Assembly: GCA_049999765.1 (NCBI GenBank)
Contig: JBNGIQ010009481.1
Span: forward strand, 249,350-313,349
Reading direction: 5' to 3'
Length of the DNA stretch: 64,000 nt
Origin: Phaeoceros laevis
Lineage: Eukaryota; Anthocerotophyta; Anthocerotopsida; Notothyladales
Positions 22,726 to 34,724 of the stretch are shown here, piece by piece (positions within the stretch are counted from its first letter, which is position 1; every line of letters starts with the position of its first letter). The notes below the pieces were generated by a model, which did not search any database, was not told the DNA's origin, and saw nothing but the letters and a program-made list of their open reading frames with translations. Both the position numbers and the translations under genes were made by a program.

Positions 22726-24162
22726 TTATAGGTTAACAAAGGCCCTCTCAACTGGATCCAACCTGGGTTGGAAGCCATACAAGGAAGGCATTCGGTAAAT
22801 GCGCGCAAAAAAGTCGGTCCCTGCTGCTCTCTCTTCTACGTGGAAAGGACAATCAGGGAGTCTACGCAATGATTGCGAAGGGAAATCGTATGCCAAGGAG
22901 ATTGCACTTCCCTGCAGGTTTATCCACATCACATCACCATAGCCTACAAAGTTCATAACTCCTCTGTTGGTTGGATTTCCTAGAAGTGCTGTGTATATGT
23001 CTGCAGAAATGCTGTCGACATGCCGCCATTCTGCCTGGTCCTGATATTCCCATATAGAGATGCTTGTCTGGTGATGCTCCTCTGTTTCTACCACTTCTGC
23101 TGCCAGAAATACTTTACCTTGGACGCCTACTAAATTGCACGATATGGAGCTTGCCCCTTCAGCGTCATGAAACTGATGTGAAAGAGTAAATTGAGGAAGT
23201 CGAAAACATGACCATGAGTCCTTTCTAAAAGTGTAGGAGATCACATTCAATCCCGTGCCAGGCTCATGATGAGTTGCCAGCCAATAAATGGAACCATCAC
23301 AGAAAATATGACCTCCCTCAACTCGAGCTTGGAAAACTTGTGTTGCTGTTCTCCACACATTCTCTGCGGAATCGAAAAAATCAGCTGTAATGACATAGTG
23401 CACAGTCTCCGAGTCGGAGTCAGCACTGTCATACTCCAAGTCCGAGACGGCTGCAGAAGTCTCCCGCAGAGGATTGAAGATCCTGTGATTCATAACCACA
23501 ATCACATATGCCTGTCTGTGTTCTTCATATACCATGGAAACTGCAGCTTGGAAAATGGAGTTCGGAGGATTCGGCAGAATAATCCATGTCTTGGTGAGAG
23601 GGTTGACAACCAGAATTGCAGGAGCTGTAGTACCTTGGAATGCGTCCAGCAAGAAGCAGAGAAGCCCTCGAGCAGACGCTAATGAGGAAAACCGGTAGCC
23701 AGGAACAAAATCCAACGGCAGTAAGCTCCACTTGCTCCCAACCAAGGTCCCCGGACCGCCCGAGCGCCCCTCAAACTGCTCCACAAACTTCATAAACGCG
23801 GGGGCAGTGGCAAAATTTGAAGCATTCTGCACCAAAAGCTTTTCATCTGACAGCAGTGCTTTCCAAGATCTGCACACACAGCGCATCCTGCAGATGCTCT
23901 GCGCAGGCAGCCAGGCGAAAACTCTCTGCAGAGGGTCTTCTGGGAAGGAACTCCATATGTCCTCACACAGCCTCACTCGGTTGTAGCTTGCGCTCGGTCG
24001 AGAGCCGTCCAGCAGCAGGAGAACCCTGTCTTTCAGAGGAGGGGGCGGGGTTTGCACGGACTCCGATACATAGAAGTCGGAGGAACTGTGAGAGTCGGCA
24101 CCATCATCTTCATGAGCTTCAAGACCTCCGCAGACATCGTAATCGCTCTCCTCGTCGTCCAT
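22726..24162 (-). CDS. F-box protein with kelch-like beta-propeller C-terminus
   Basis: Single-exon gene of 478 residues. An acidic N-terminus (MDDEESDYDV and following) precedes an F-box at about residues 70-115: IWSSFPEDPLQRVFAWLP, then MRCVCRSWKALLSD. Beyond it is a series of beta-propeller-like segments (RGLLCFLLDAF, VVNPLTKTWIILPNPP, IYWLATHH, SIWEYQDQAEWRHVDSI), as in plant F-box/kelch and F-box-associated proteins. The F-box would bind SKP1 in an SCF ubiquitin ligase and the propeller would select the substrate, which is unknown. The ATG at 24162 is the first ATG in a frame that also extends a few codons upstream. A second F-box gene of the same design lies next door in the same orientation; the two are diverged. 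Confidence 0.88.
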   Translation of the reverse strand: MDDEESDYDVCGGLEAHEDDGADSHSSSDFYVSESVQTPPPPLKDRVLLLLDGSRPSASYNRVRLCEDIWSSFPEDPLQRVFAWLPAQSICRMRCVCRSWKALLSDEKLLVQNASNFATAPAFMKFVEQFEGRSGGPGTLVGSKWSLLPLDFVPGYRFSSLASARGLLCFLLDAFQGTTAPAILVVNPLTKTWIILPNPPNSIFQAAVSMVYEEHRQAYVIVVMNHRIFNPLRETSAAVSDLEYDSADSDSETVHYVITADFFDSAENVWRTATQVFQARVEGGHIFCDGSIYWLATHHEPGTGLNVISYTFRKDSWSCFRLPQFTLSHQFHDAEGASSISCNLVGVQGKVFLAAEVVETEEHHQTSISIWEYQDQAEWRHVDSISADIYTALLGNPTNRGVMNFVGYGDVMWINLQGSAISLAYDFPSQSLRRLPDCPFHVEERAAGTDFFARIYRMPSLYGFQPRLDPVERAFVNL

Positions 24163-25376
24163 GGCAATTCCGCAGGCCTTCACAATGCCAACTCAACGGT
24201 CAGACAAAAGCGATGATAGATCTACTATTCTAACTCACCACCACTCGGCAGCATGAAAAAACGCTTTAAGAGATGGCTTGACCACATACATGCACCAACC
24301 TACAACTGGACATGCAGAACCTGTTCTTGCAGACGAAGAGGAGCGCGCCTCGCACTGCCTCATCAGCACCTGCAGAATGACATCGGATGCCCAATGCAGC
24401 TCGTATAAGGCGAGCAGCCTCGGCCGCTAGAACTGTGGGCACTCCCCGCAAGGTGTGCTGCTTGTACCACGCGGCGCAAGCCCGCGCAAGGGCGTGACTC
24501 CCAGGTTAACGACGGTGCCGCACTGGTCCACGTGCCCACATTACTGTAAATGCGAGAGGATCCCGTGCCCAACCGGCTCACCGTTCGATACTTGAGATAT
24601 GAAAATTGAAGCCACATCAAAGAAATACAAATACCTGGCAGGCCGTACGGCAGCAACCGTCCGAACTCCGAACAGCCCTCAGAATTGAGTGAAACCAGTT
24701 CCATTCCACCTTCTAGTCTAGCTCAACCGTCAATGCCGGTTCAGAATCTCCAGAGATGTTGAGAAAGAGGAATTCCAAGGCAAGCCTTTGAATCTTTGAT
24801 TGTTCCGGAGTCCTGTCTTGAGTCTCATCGAACTTCGACTTTGCTAACAGGGCATGTCACGGACTATTTCATATTAATATTAAATTGCCGTGTTATTATT
24901 GAATTGACACTAATATTTTTGCATTGCTGCCTACCTGTCCTTCACTAAAGCAGCTTGGAGGACCTCAAAGGAATCGAGAGGCCCTTACGGCACTGTGATT
25001 TGTCGTCCTTAAGACTAGTATTGCTGAGGATGACAGTTTTTGCAAGGTTCCATTATCCCTGGGGAAACCTTGTCACAAATACTTCCCGGACCCTTGCACA
25101 CATTGTCGGTAAGGAGAGGTACCTGCAAGTATGAGCACCCTGTGGTATCTGAGCAACAAATAGTACATGGGATCAGGACCTAAACTGTCTCTACATCGGA
25201 AAATCAGGTGAGAAAGGTGGTGTCCATCGGCGAAGGATGAGATTGATGGGCCCAGCAGGTGGGTCGATTTGTTGTCTGCGCTGAGAATCCATGACGTTCA
25301 CTCACAGTCCTAAACTCCCCTTGCAAGTAGCAGAGCTGTGCCTGTCTGTTTGCCCCCTGATTGGTGCTGCTGGTGA
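24163..25376. other. Intergenic region between the two F-box genes
   Basis: About 1.2 kb holding the promoter of the left F-box gene and the 3' end of the right one. The middle (about 24860-24930) is AT-rich. Short open frames have no recognised domains. Confidence 0.5.
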
Positions 25377-26669
25377 TCAGACAATGAGATCCAGTCTGGG
25401 CTCAAAGGACAGCAGCACGCTTGAGTTTTTGCACTCTGGGCGGTCCTCGAACTGCACAGGCATGACATACCAGGCATTCATCACCAAGTCGTAGGCGAGC
25501 AGCACCCTGTGGCCATCCGACTCCACCTGCAGCTCCGGCTCGGAGGCTTTGACGAAATCGTAGAGCCAGAGGTCGATGCAGATGGAGTCTCCCAGGGCGA
25601 GGACTCCCCAGGACTCGTCCCGCGCCCCGCAGTTGGGGAAGATGTTCTCAAACGACCCCTCGCAGAGCTCGGCCAGGGACTCCCAGGCCCGCCCGCCAGG
25701 GCCCAGCCGCCATACTTTGAAGCTGGTGAAGCTCCCAGCCAGCACGCCCACCAGCAGCACCTCCCCACAGTGCGTCACCAAGCAGGAGCAGTCCTGGAGC
25801 GCCTCAGGTCTGGCCGCAGGCACCTCCCAGGAGCTCTCATCCTGTAGGCGGAAGGCCACAACTGCCCCATTCCGCTGCAGGTAGTAGAGCACCCCGTCCC
25901 GGTGCACAGGGCGGCGGCACCGCAGCTCCGGAAGCGTGGAGGAGGCGAGGTGCCAGGAATCAGAGCAAGAGTCGTAGACGCGCAGCGTCCATCTCTCATT
26001 CCTCGCCTCCTCCTCCTGCTGCTGCTGCTTTTGATGATGACGCTCCAGTGCCGCCACAACCACCTTGTAGGCCTTAGAGGGAGCGTCGACCACCAGGGCC
26101 ACGCTGACAGCCTGAGAGGAGCCCACCCCCGGCTTGGCAAGCATCCGCCATGCCCGGGTCATGGGGTTGAGAACGTACAGCCTGAGGGAGGAGACCTTCA
26201 GGTCGGCAAAGCACCTGCTGCGGAGGCACACCAGCCCTCCGTCGGAAGTACAGGGCTGCAGGAGCCGCAGGGGCCGCAGCGGCTTCAGCCTGTAGGAGTT
26301 GACGGCGCCCGGGAAGGGGAAGGGGTGCTCCTCCGACTCCTCCAGCGAGAACCGGGACTCGAAGCTGAGGATGGTGGCAGGCACCAGCCCCGCCGGAGCG
26401 CAGTCCCACAGGAAGTTGGGGCAGCTCAGGGTGTCCTTCCACCTGCGGCATACGCTCCGGAAGCGCAGCTGCGCCGCGATGGGCAGCCGCCGCAACACCT
26501 CCTCCACCAGCGGCTCCGGCATCCTCCTCCACACAGGGCTGTCCATCCGGGAGTAGGGGCTTCTCTCCACGCTCTCCTCCAAGGGCGACCCCAGATCTCC
26601 CATCACCAGCAGCGACATTCGCCCCCCGCAGCAGCCATCACCCAAGCGCTGGTAGCCCTCGGCGTCCAT
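25377..26669 (-). CDS. F-box protein with kelch-like repeats
   Basis: Single-exon gene, 430 residues from the ATG at 26669, ending in LDLIV and TGA. The F-box lies near residues 50-95 (PEPLVEEVLRRLPIAAQLRF, then RSVCRRWKDTLSCPNFLW). It is followed by propeller-like segments: LYVLNPMTRAWRMLAKPG, YKVVVAALE, LRVYDSCSDSWHLASS, VLYYLQRNGAVVAF and FKVWRLGPGGRAWESLAEL. It probably acts as a substrate receptor of an SCF ubiquitin ligase. A low-complexity HHQKQQQQEEE stretch, encoded by a CTG/CTC-rich run near 26015-26035, is probably a disordered loop between blades. The frame is open upstream of 26669 without another ATG; internal ATGs (for example MSLLVMGD) are alternatives. The gene is markedly GC-rich, so several antisense frames are open by chance. 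Confidence 0.87.
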   Translation of the reverse strand: MDAEGYQRLGDGCCGGRMSLLVMGDLGSPLEESVERSPYSRMDSPVWRRMPEPLVEEVLRRLPIAAQLRFRSVCRRWKDTLSCPNFLWDCAPAGLVPATILSFESRFSLEESEEHPFPFPGAVNSYRLKPLRPLRLLQPCTSDGGLVCLRSRCFADLKVSSLRLYVLNPMTRAWRMLAKPGVGSSQAVSVALVVDAPSKAYKVVVAALERHHQKQQQQEEEARNERWTLRVYDSCSDSWHLASSTLPELRCRRPVHRDGVLYYLQRNGAVVAFRLQDESSWEVPAARPEALQDCSCLVTHCGEVLLVGVLAGSFTSFKVWRLGPGGRAWESLAELCEGSFENIFPNCGARDESWGVLALGDSICIDLWLYDFVKASEPELQVESDGHRVLLAYDLVMNAWYVMPVQFEDRPECKNSSVLLSFEPRLDLIV

Positions 26670-27606
26670 CCCTGCCTCACAGTTGCATCCTTGCACTCTC
26701 CCCCGCCTCCATCCTCGCAAACACAGTAGTCCGCCTCTTGCTGCAACAAACAGCAACTACATTGCCGCACTCCGGCATCGGCAGGCCGCCATTCTCCAAG
26801 TCACAACAGATCCCACCGGATCATCGCCCGTACAATGTAAAAGCCAAGGAGGAGGAAGAGAAAGCTGGTAACTCCCAGGCTAGGCATGCTTCTGCAACAA
26901 CTAGGCGCTGCCGGACGGCAGGTCAAGCGAGGGACACAGAATCCCAGTGCAAAGACCCGCAGTCAACCTCAGCGGCAAGGAACCTCAAGAGCTGCCGGCG
27001 TTCACGAGCCCCTAAGCTGACCGACCTGGAAGGGAGAAAAGGGAGTGTTATCCGGAAGGAAAGAGAAGAAGACGTTGCAGTTACCCTCATAATTATCACC
27101 TGCCTAATCACATGGAAGTCAGCCTGCTATATGATGGCCAGCGGCCAGCCGCTCGCATTTTACAAAAATGCATCACTGTTAAAGGTCGGTTACCTAACAC
27201 AAAACTTTACCATGCCAAATGATGCCACTTCTTGTACATAACGGCCCATCAAACACAGCCTTGCCGTTGCACTTCTTCTCCGATCCTTGGTGCAAGCGTA
27301 AATGCTACGCAATGAAATGACAAAACTGCTGCTGCCCTTCAGCACCTGCCTTTCTATAATTTTCCAGTTTCTCAACTACCTCTATCGCATGCTAAGCACT
27401 GACAATGCTCATGATCAGGTGTCATACTGAAGAGTCCTGATCGTCATTACATTTTCACCGCACCTTACCCCCTCCGTTGGTTGAACGCAATCGATGCATC
27501 TCTCATCAAATCACAGTTTCGCCTCTTTGCTCGTACCATCGCACACAACCAGGCATATGTAGTAGCATCAACCACGGGTGCCCTTTCCTATGAGTTCCAT
27601 ATGTGG
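26670..27606. other. Intergenic region, no gene recognised
   Basis: This is the upstream side of the right F-box gene and the downstream side of the DUF616 gene. Open frames such as 26738-27241 (+) have a composition typical of non-coding sequence and no domain. Confidence 0.5.
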
Positions 27607-30010
27607 TCACGATGTACAACGTTTTCCGTCCAAGCATGGTCCGTTGGGCCAGCACCTGTGCGGACGCTGTGAAACCAAACCAACAGGGAAGGAAGAGCTC
27701 AGTAAACATGTAGGAAAAACTGAAATGTGAGCTGCAGAAGAAGAGAAGAATGTGAGCTGCAGAATCTGAGCTTCAGTAGAAACTTCGTCAGGTTCAAGTA
27801 CCCATTCAGCGAAGTTTCTGCGCTGGCAGTCATTGAACATGTTTACTCTGAAAGGGCTCAGGACCATTAGCTTGTCCCGGACTGTAGCAAAAGAGAGCTG
27901 ATCTCTGGGGCTGAACCTATCCAGTTCATTGAACCAGAGGCATGAAAACAGGTTTGTCAAAGGTGTGTGTCTGCGAATGATAACACATGAGTCTGGTACA
28001 TCTGAGATCAAAAGTGTCAAGAGATTAGGGTTTTCGCACATGACATGACATGACAAGTCAGATCAACCAAAAAAGGAATGACTGAATTACCACTGACGGA
28101 GAGCTTTGCTGCGCTGTAGCGAGGCCATCCGTCATGGCGGTAGAATTGCATTTGAGAATCGAGTTCCCACACATTGCCTTTCTTAGCCTGTTTAGTGGCC
28201 TCAGCCTCGTCATAGATATCAACTCGACTGACGTGGTTGGATATAGCATATACATCCCCACTTCTCCACAAAAACCTGCTTGTGACAACATATCAGTTTC
28301 TAGAAGACAGGAGAAAGCAGAGATGAGCCATCTCCTTCCTGAACCAAACTTTTTCAACCCCAAAACAGGCGAGTTCAGTTTAGGTAACAAACCTCTCCAG
28401 AATCTGGTAGGGATCAACCCAAAGCCGAATCTTGGAGTCTTGCCAAATCGAGTATTGGACATTAGGGAACAACCGATGAAGCAGTTGCTTGGGAATCTGT
28501 ACCCTCCATTTGTAAGAACACAGCAAGTTCAAACACTGACTCAGAAATGCCATGTTTGGTCAGAACAGCTAAGTAGGTAACGCAGAATGCGTGAAACTGG
28601 TAAGTCCAGAATTAAACAAGCACACCTCACCAACTCGTCGTGTATCTGTGTAGGGCAGGTTCCTCACTACAACTACTCTCCACAGGCCAATCATCTTGAC
28701 ACTCTTCAATGAACCGTCTTGGGAATGGGAACATGCAGTATACTCATCCACAAATGCAAAGAAGCGAACAGTCTCTTTGGCATGTTGACTGATGTTTGAT
28801 GGTTGCCAAAACTCGTCATAGTTCCCTGCATATGAAGTTTCATTGTAAGCAGAGGGCCCCAATAAAAACATCCATGGCAACACTCAGTTACAAAGCTTAA
28901 AAGACGATTTCAACAATCTTTCCAGAACAGGAAAGTTCAAAGAAGAGAGCAATTGAGGGGCTCACCAAAGATTGCTGTGGCAACAAGAATCCCAGTACAT
29001 GCTTCCATGTCCTTCAGATCGTCAGGGCTTATGTCAAATCCAGTATTTACTCCTGGAGGCCCTTTCACAAACCTGAGGGAAGAAACAGGGACATGCCACT
29101 CAGTTCAAGATATTTCCTACTTCCTTGAGAGCCGAAATAGCTCCTTTTAAACCTACCCTGAACATAGTCTATCCTCAAGTTGCGGTACTTCTTCCTAGAA
29201 ATTCAGCAATGTCTATCAACTAAATCACATCAGTCATGAATGAAGAGCTGACGACGATCTACCCGCAGTGCACATGCATGGATTCTTTGATAAAGAATGA
29301 TGTCATCCTCTCTACCATAGTAGGAAATCCCCCGAAATCTGAGCCGGCATGTCCTGGTGTAGGAACCACTTTCGTCTCGTTTGTCACATAAGACAAATTC
29401 GTCAATACGCCGGAGTCAGGGGCTCCAGCCCAGCTCATTTCCTCTATTGCTTTCTCCACTGGGAGGTACGAAACAGAGCAAGCTAAAGACACATCAACAA
29501 GATTCCGGTAGTAAGACACATGCAAGCACCTCAGACGATGGACAGCCCGCTGTTCAGACAACCGGCGCCAACTAGTGCACCATTTGTCTTGGTCTGCAGC
29601 TCAAAAGACAGGACTTTCAAGACAGATGCGAGCTAGCAGTCCTGAACAGCAGATGAGTCTATGAGGGAGGATCCGGAAGACGCACCCTGTGGATCGCTGC
29701 TCTCGTGCACGACAAGTGCTGCTGCAAGATCGAAGGTCCGATGAATGGCAGTGTCAGTGGCAGCAGGCTCACGGTCACGCATGCTCGGACTGGACCAGGC
29801 GAGGAGCGTGAAAATGCAGACAAGAGCCAGAAGTGCTGGCAGGCCGCACCTGATCGCCAGGCGCAAGCGCCGGGAGGAAATGGACGAGAACCTCCAGCGA
29901 TCCTGCTGGAGGAAGCCCCAAATTGCGGTTGAGGAAAGCTGCATCTCTAAAGACCTGAGGACCCGTGGGAACCCGCAGCCACCATCAGCACTGTCACAGG
30001 CCCGTGGCAT
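27607..30010 (-). CDS. DUF616 protein, MUCI70/TOD1-like (probable Golgi hexosyltransferase family)
   Basis: Seven exons in transcript order: 30010-29686, 29593-29263, 29072-28966, 28825-28626, 28496-28393, 28275-28091 and 28001-27607, giving 548 residues. An N-terminal cytoplasmic tail is followed by one membrane anchor at about residues 51-72 (LAIRCGLPALLALVCIFTLL), a type II topology as in Golgi enzymes. The luminal part holds the DUF616 core: HVHCGFVKGPPG, GFDISPDD, FGNYD, FFAFVDE, GLWRVVVVRNLPYTDTRR, PKQLLHRLFPNVQYSIWQDS, RLWVDPYQILERFLWR, AISNHVSRVDIYDEAEA and QMQFYRHDGWP. MUCI70 is needed for pectin in seed mucilage, and the related TOD1 was reported as an alkaline ceramidase, so the activity here is open. 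The ATG at 30010 is the first in frame. The last about 50 residues after RRNFAEW look non-conserved; a further spliced exon cannot be excluded. Confidence 0.88.
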
Positions 30011-31590
30011 TTGCAATTTCGTTTCCCATCCTTGGAGAGGAGGGGGTAGACCTAGATCTGGAAGCAGAGATCCATGCCAGGCACTACTGTGAATTCCGGG
30101 AGCCCCAGATGAGGCCAGCCTGGCACACCTGCGACGTTTGTGAATGAGACTCAGCCTGCGCGGCGGCACCGCGTGCTTGAGCACCAGATCTCGGATGCTT
30201 AGATTACGCGAGATTGGAAGCACTGCAGAGGCACAATCGAGCCACTTGCAAGGAGGTGCTTGCAAGCTTGCCTTGAAGATCTAGTTCCATTCACTGCGGG
30301 CGCACTTGCGCGTACTCTACAGTACGATCGGTTACTTGAATGAATCATCGATCACCATTCACCAGGACTTTCAGGCATCTCTGGTGTCTCTTCGACGGTA
30401 GATTATGGCGGCGCTGGACATGCGAGATCGGTGTACGGCTCGGCTCCAATTCAGCCGTCCGTGGACTTACACGTGGCACTAAGAAATATCCGCCGCAAAT
30501 GGACCGGTACTACTTGGCTTATCGAGGGGAATATCAAGGGTTACTTCAACAGTATAAACCACCACGCTCCTGTGACATGTGACAGGAGCGTGGTGGAGAG
30601 ACAGGACCGGGTCCTGTCTCTCTCTAGCGGTGTCAAGCAGCCAAGCTCTCTCGGTATGGTTCAGATAACGGTATTCGTGCTCCTGGCACGTGTGTGTGTG
30701 TTTAACGCTTAACGTCTGGGCAAGGTCTGGTGACCACAACCAGGATGGCTACAACAAGAGGTGATGGTGGCAACAAGAGGCAGCGCTTAAGTCCGGGTGA
30801 CTAATAACGCGTTACCGCATTGTAAACTAAAAGTATATATTGATCGTGCGTGGGAGGACCTAAAAGGATGCAAACAAATGAAGCAAGCTCCGCGTCATAG
30901 GAATTCGACGCCAGCAAAGAGCGAGAGAAGGGAACGGTCCCTAGACCCGCCACAGTGCCACGATCACTACTGTCCTAGAGAGAGGGCAGCTAAATGACAC
31001 ATACTGCTAAATGATACATTCCTACTGGCGAGGAAAAGAGGGACGTTTCAAGACTGGTCCCTCAGCCACACCAAGCCTAAAGAAGACAAGTTTCAAGTAG
31101 GACAAAAGATCCCAAGGGATCCAAGAAAAGCCTCACAGGGAAAAGCCCCCTGGAGAGGAGGTCGAGCGAAGAATGCCGGTCCATATGCATGCTACTTTTG
31201 CCCTGGAAGCCAAAGATTCTAGTTTTAGGGTGTGGCTGCAGTGGACTAGAGTATGTGGTCATTTGTTCCAGTGGCAGGATCAACATGCCTACCATGCGCA
31301 GCAAGGACAGTCCAGCACGTATGGTAACCCTGCAAGTATGTTACACGGATGCCTGAGTGAAACCTCATGTGTTTTTTGGCAACAGAGATGCTCAATATTC
31401 CTGAAGTTAAGTCTAGAATGGCCTTTTCACAAGCTATGGAACAGGAGGTGGCTTTAGCCATATCATTTTCCTTCAACCGCAGGAACCTGCAGGCAATTGC
31501 CAGTTCCCGAGATGGGACAGACCAGCAAAAGGTGGCAGGGAAGTCGTTGTAGCCAGTCATGGAAGGCTTCTCTGAATTTTTGTGGCCATG
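30011..31590. other. Intergenic region upstream of the DUF616 gene, containing two perfect hairpins
   Basis: Apart from the hairpins at 30559-30621 (listed separately) I see no gene. Short open frames (30340-30582 +, 30797-30997 +, 31077-31304 -, 31246-31560 -) have no recognisable domain. The left part should hold the DUF616 promoter and the right part the 3' untranslated region of the ABCG gene. Confidence 0.5.
30559..30621. repeat. Two adjacent perfect inverted repeats (hairpins)
   Basis: The first hairpin has 15-base arms, ccaccacgctcctgt (30559-30573) and its exact complement acaggagcgtggtgg (30582-30596), with an 8-base loop. The second follows at once with 12-base arms, agagacaggacc (30597-30608) and ggtcctgtctct (30610-30621), around a single g. 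Both are perfect and together fill 63 bases. They lie in intergenic DNA between two minus-strand genes. They could form a structured RNA, be a relic of a short inverted-repeat element, or simply extrude as a cruciform; nothing in the sequence decides. Confidence 0.9.
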
Positions 31591-34500
31591 TCAGTGCAGA
31601 GGTAGGACCCCGCTGGAAGCAGGTTTCAAAGCCTCCTTGGAAGCTTTCCTTCTGGCTAGCACGCTGCGTAGATGGGGGCCTAGCTTCTCAGTCAGCTTGA
31701 TTACTACAAAGAAGAGAACACGGTACAGAGCAAGTTGCACAAACACAATGCCGAGGTTGAGCCACTTGTCTCGGCTGTCAGGGACTTGAAAGGTGCGCCT
31801 CAGGATCTCTTCCCCGCTTATTCTTTGCTGGTTTTGCGGATAGTCGCTGGGCTCGAAGCTCAGTCCCTGGAAGTCGTTCTCGAAGACACCCTGGATGGAT
31901 GCATTGGGGACTTTGTCAGAGTACTGCTTAACGTCTGTAATTGTCATATTGTTGACTCCAGCTGATGGGAGGTTAAAATCAAGTGTTGCACATAGACTCA
32001 CCTGAAAAGCGTATGTGTGGAAGGCCATGTAGGAAACCGGATAGCGCCAGACTGGGTCTGGGATATCATTTGGCAGGCGGAAAAATCCTCCAGTGAGCAT
32101 GAATGCGCCCTGTAAAGTTGGGGACAGCACTGGGTCAGAACTATGTATTCCTCCAAGCTGAGGACAGAGTGTGTCTGAGACTAGAAACCCAGGCGAGCTG
32201 CGTTTGTGTCACGAACCTGGATACCAGCTCCAATGACGATGCCCATGAGGAAGTTTGGTACGAAGCTTGCTATTGCCATCATCAGGCCCTCCACAGCGGA
32301 TGTTGTTGCGAAGATCATCAGGACGAAGTAGATGAAGTGACTGAAGCCAGGGTGTAGGCCCTCCAGAAAGTACATGATGGCCCCAGATACCAAAGCTGTG
32401 AGAGCCAAGAAGGGCAAGCCTGATAAGCTGTTACTGATGACAAAAGCTGCTACTCCGTAGTGCCCGTTGAGCCTTTCTCGAGAGAACACCTGCAGAAGAA
32501 GTCATCATCAGGCAGCTACAATATGCTTGTAAGTGATCGAGTTGCTGGACCTTTTGAGCATTTTGTTTTGAACTTCCTTTGGAGCTAAGCAAGCATGAGT
32601 TCTAATGTCTGTGGTGACTGACCTTCATCTCTTCTGTAAATGACGGAAATGCCCCTATTGCCATGAACGTGAGGAAGGCAATGGAGAACATCAAGCTGGA
32701 AGCTCTGGCCTGCACAAGGATAAAGCTGCTCATCAGACTGGGAGGCGATAACTTTAGAGACATGGTAGGAGGAAAGAGGTGCAGGCAGCCAACCTGGATA
32801 GCAGTGTAGCCAGTGCCCACTTGGTAGAAGACTGTCCCGATGCACACAGCTAATCCGGCATACATAGCCAGGCGCAGCCAGTAGTAGCCAATGTCTCTGG
32901 ACATGTTCATGAAGGACCTCCGGGTGAGTGTGAGTACCTGCATCAAGGTACTTGCTTGTGTCCCGGACGACTCCAGCACAGCACCATCCTGTCTCGGCAG
33001 CAAGGGTTCATTCAGTGGTCTGACTCGTACATTTTCAAGAGAGCTGACACATGTGTACAGCATGCATAATATCCGCACAGCTCTCTTGGTTTTCAAGACA
33101 AGGAATATGTTAGAGACCAACCATGTGGGAAATCTCTGTGGCCCTGTTGTTAGCAGCTGTGACAAACTCGGACTCAGTGTAGGTGTTGACAAGGTGCTCC
33201 ACCCTTTCTGCTGTGGACATGGCAGCCAAGGAATCTGCCTCCTCAAGGTCTTCCTGCAAATGAAGGACATATGTCGTTGAAATCCGAGGGGTGCACGTAC
33301 AGCCGTGGAGAGAAGGTTCCAAAGCAGAGCCAGTGCCATGAATGTGGTAAGTGAGTTTTCACCTGTTTGAGTCTGGCAGAGCCTCCAAGAGCAGCGGTGA
33401 CTCTGTCGAAGTCCGAGTTGATTGCTCGTAGGTAGTGGTCAGCTGGGTTTCGCCAAGGTGGACACGGTATTCCGGAATTTACAAAATGCTGGATGCAGGG
33501 CGGCTCGGTCAGTGCCTCGGCATGGTGTTACTGGTAGACACCGTTAACAGAAATCAGTAACTCTGTTATGAAGTAGGTTCCTTACCTGTTGGGCTTGGGC
33601 CGCTGGGCCGAAGTAGACGGTTCTGCCTCCAGAGACAAGGCAAAGGTTGTCGAAGAGCTCAAAAACCTCACTGCTCGGTTGGTGAATGGAAGTGATGACG
33701 GTGCGACCGTCTCTGGCCAGGTTCCTCAACGTTGATGTGACGAAGAAGGCGGCAGCACTGAAGTATTGCAAATCCATAGGTCAAAGAACTACTCGAGGGC
33801 TTGTAAAATTTTCAACCTCTTGAAGAAAGAAAAGTCTTTTGGCATAGGGCTTGCCACCGCAAGGCACTTCAAGTGTGAATGCACGAACCTATCCAATCCA
33901 CTTGTAGGCTCATCAAGAAACAACAGCCTGGGCCTGGTGAGAAGCTCGAGAGCAATGGTGACTCGTCTCTTTTCACCCCCACTCAAGCCCTTGAGGTGCC
34001 AGTTGCCAATGGGCGTGTGCGCGGCATCCTGCAAACCCATTTCCTTGATGATGCTATGCACAAGCTCCAGCTTGTCCCGTTTGGGCATACGATCCGGTAA
34101 ACGGAAGAAGGCGGTGAAGAGGATGGTCTCGTAGACGGTTAGAGTGCCCAGCAAGGTGTCGTCCTGTGTTACATATGCCTGCAAACCGATCCAGCAACGA
34201 TGATTGAAGCACTTTCAAGAAGGGAAGAGACTGCGTGCACTCACGAGTGAGTCTGACCTAGCAACAAAGAGGAAATTCATCTTGGGTGAGCTACATACCG
34301 CAACACCGTGAGACAGTATTTGCTTTCTGCCATTGACGAGAATGTCGCCTGTTTGGATGCAATGTTTGGACAGTCTCCCTGCAGACCGGCATTGCAACAG
34401 TGAGTACGATTTGGAACAAGAGAAACTTGAGATTGTTCTTGAAAAATGGTTTCAAGAAGGAAACCAGTTTGCGGGATTTCAATTTCATGACTTGGTAGGT

Positions 34501-34724
34501 GGGTGTATACCTGCGAGAGCGTCAAGGAGTGTGGATTTGCCGGATCCTGATGGTCCCATGATGGCCGTTATGCTGCCTGGCTGTGCGTAGCCCGTCAGCC
34601 CGTCCAGCAATGTCTTGGCGGTTGTGGAGGGACCCCATGAGACTGTGACTCGCAGCTCCTTCCAAGCCAGGTGAAAGCCTGTGCCTGCCTGCTGCAGCTG
34701 GCCCGGCGGCTGCCGCATTGCCAT
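31591..34724 (-). CDS. ABCG half-size transporter, ABCG11/WBC11-like
   Basis: Eleven exons in transcript order: 34724-34511, 34378-34299, 34178-33889, 33757-33586, 33488-33363, 33253-33122, 32988-32794, 32709-32623, 32489-32217, 32109-32002 and 31890-31591, giving 658 residues. The nucleotide-binding domain comes first, as in all ABCG proteins: Walker [10 protein letters not shown] (57-65), signature LSGGEKRR (from 163), Walker [13 protein letters not shown] (from 183) and the [14 protein letters not shown] switch region. The membrane domain follows, with [38 protein letters not shown]-like [16 protein letters not shown] and [18 protein letters not shown]. The match to Arabidopsis ABCG11 is strong throughout. 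Such half transporters dimerise in the plasma membrane and export cutin and wax precursors, so a surface-lipid role is likely. The ATG at 34724 is the first in a frame open upstream to about 34901. Confidence 0.95.

Noticed and set aside
22701-22740. The 17-base tandem duplication at the F-box stop codon as a transposon footprint
   Set aside because: It is a simple tandem duplication without inverted ends; replication slippage explains it.
25902-26729. 275-codon plus-strand frame opposite the right F-box gene
   Set aside because: It is the antisense shadow of a GC-rich coding exon; its Pro/His/Gln-rich translation has no domain.
30559-30621. Calling the twin hairpins a miRNA precursor
   Set aside because: Arms are short (15 and 12 bases), perfectly paired, and one loop is a single base, unlike plant miRNA foldbacks.
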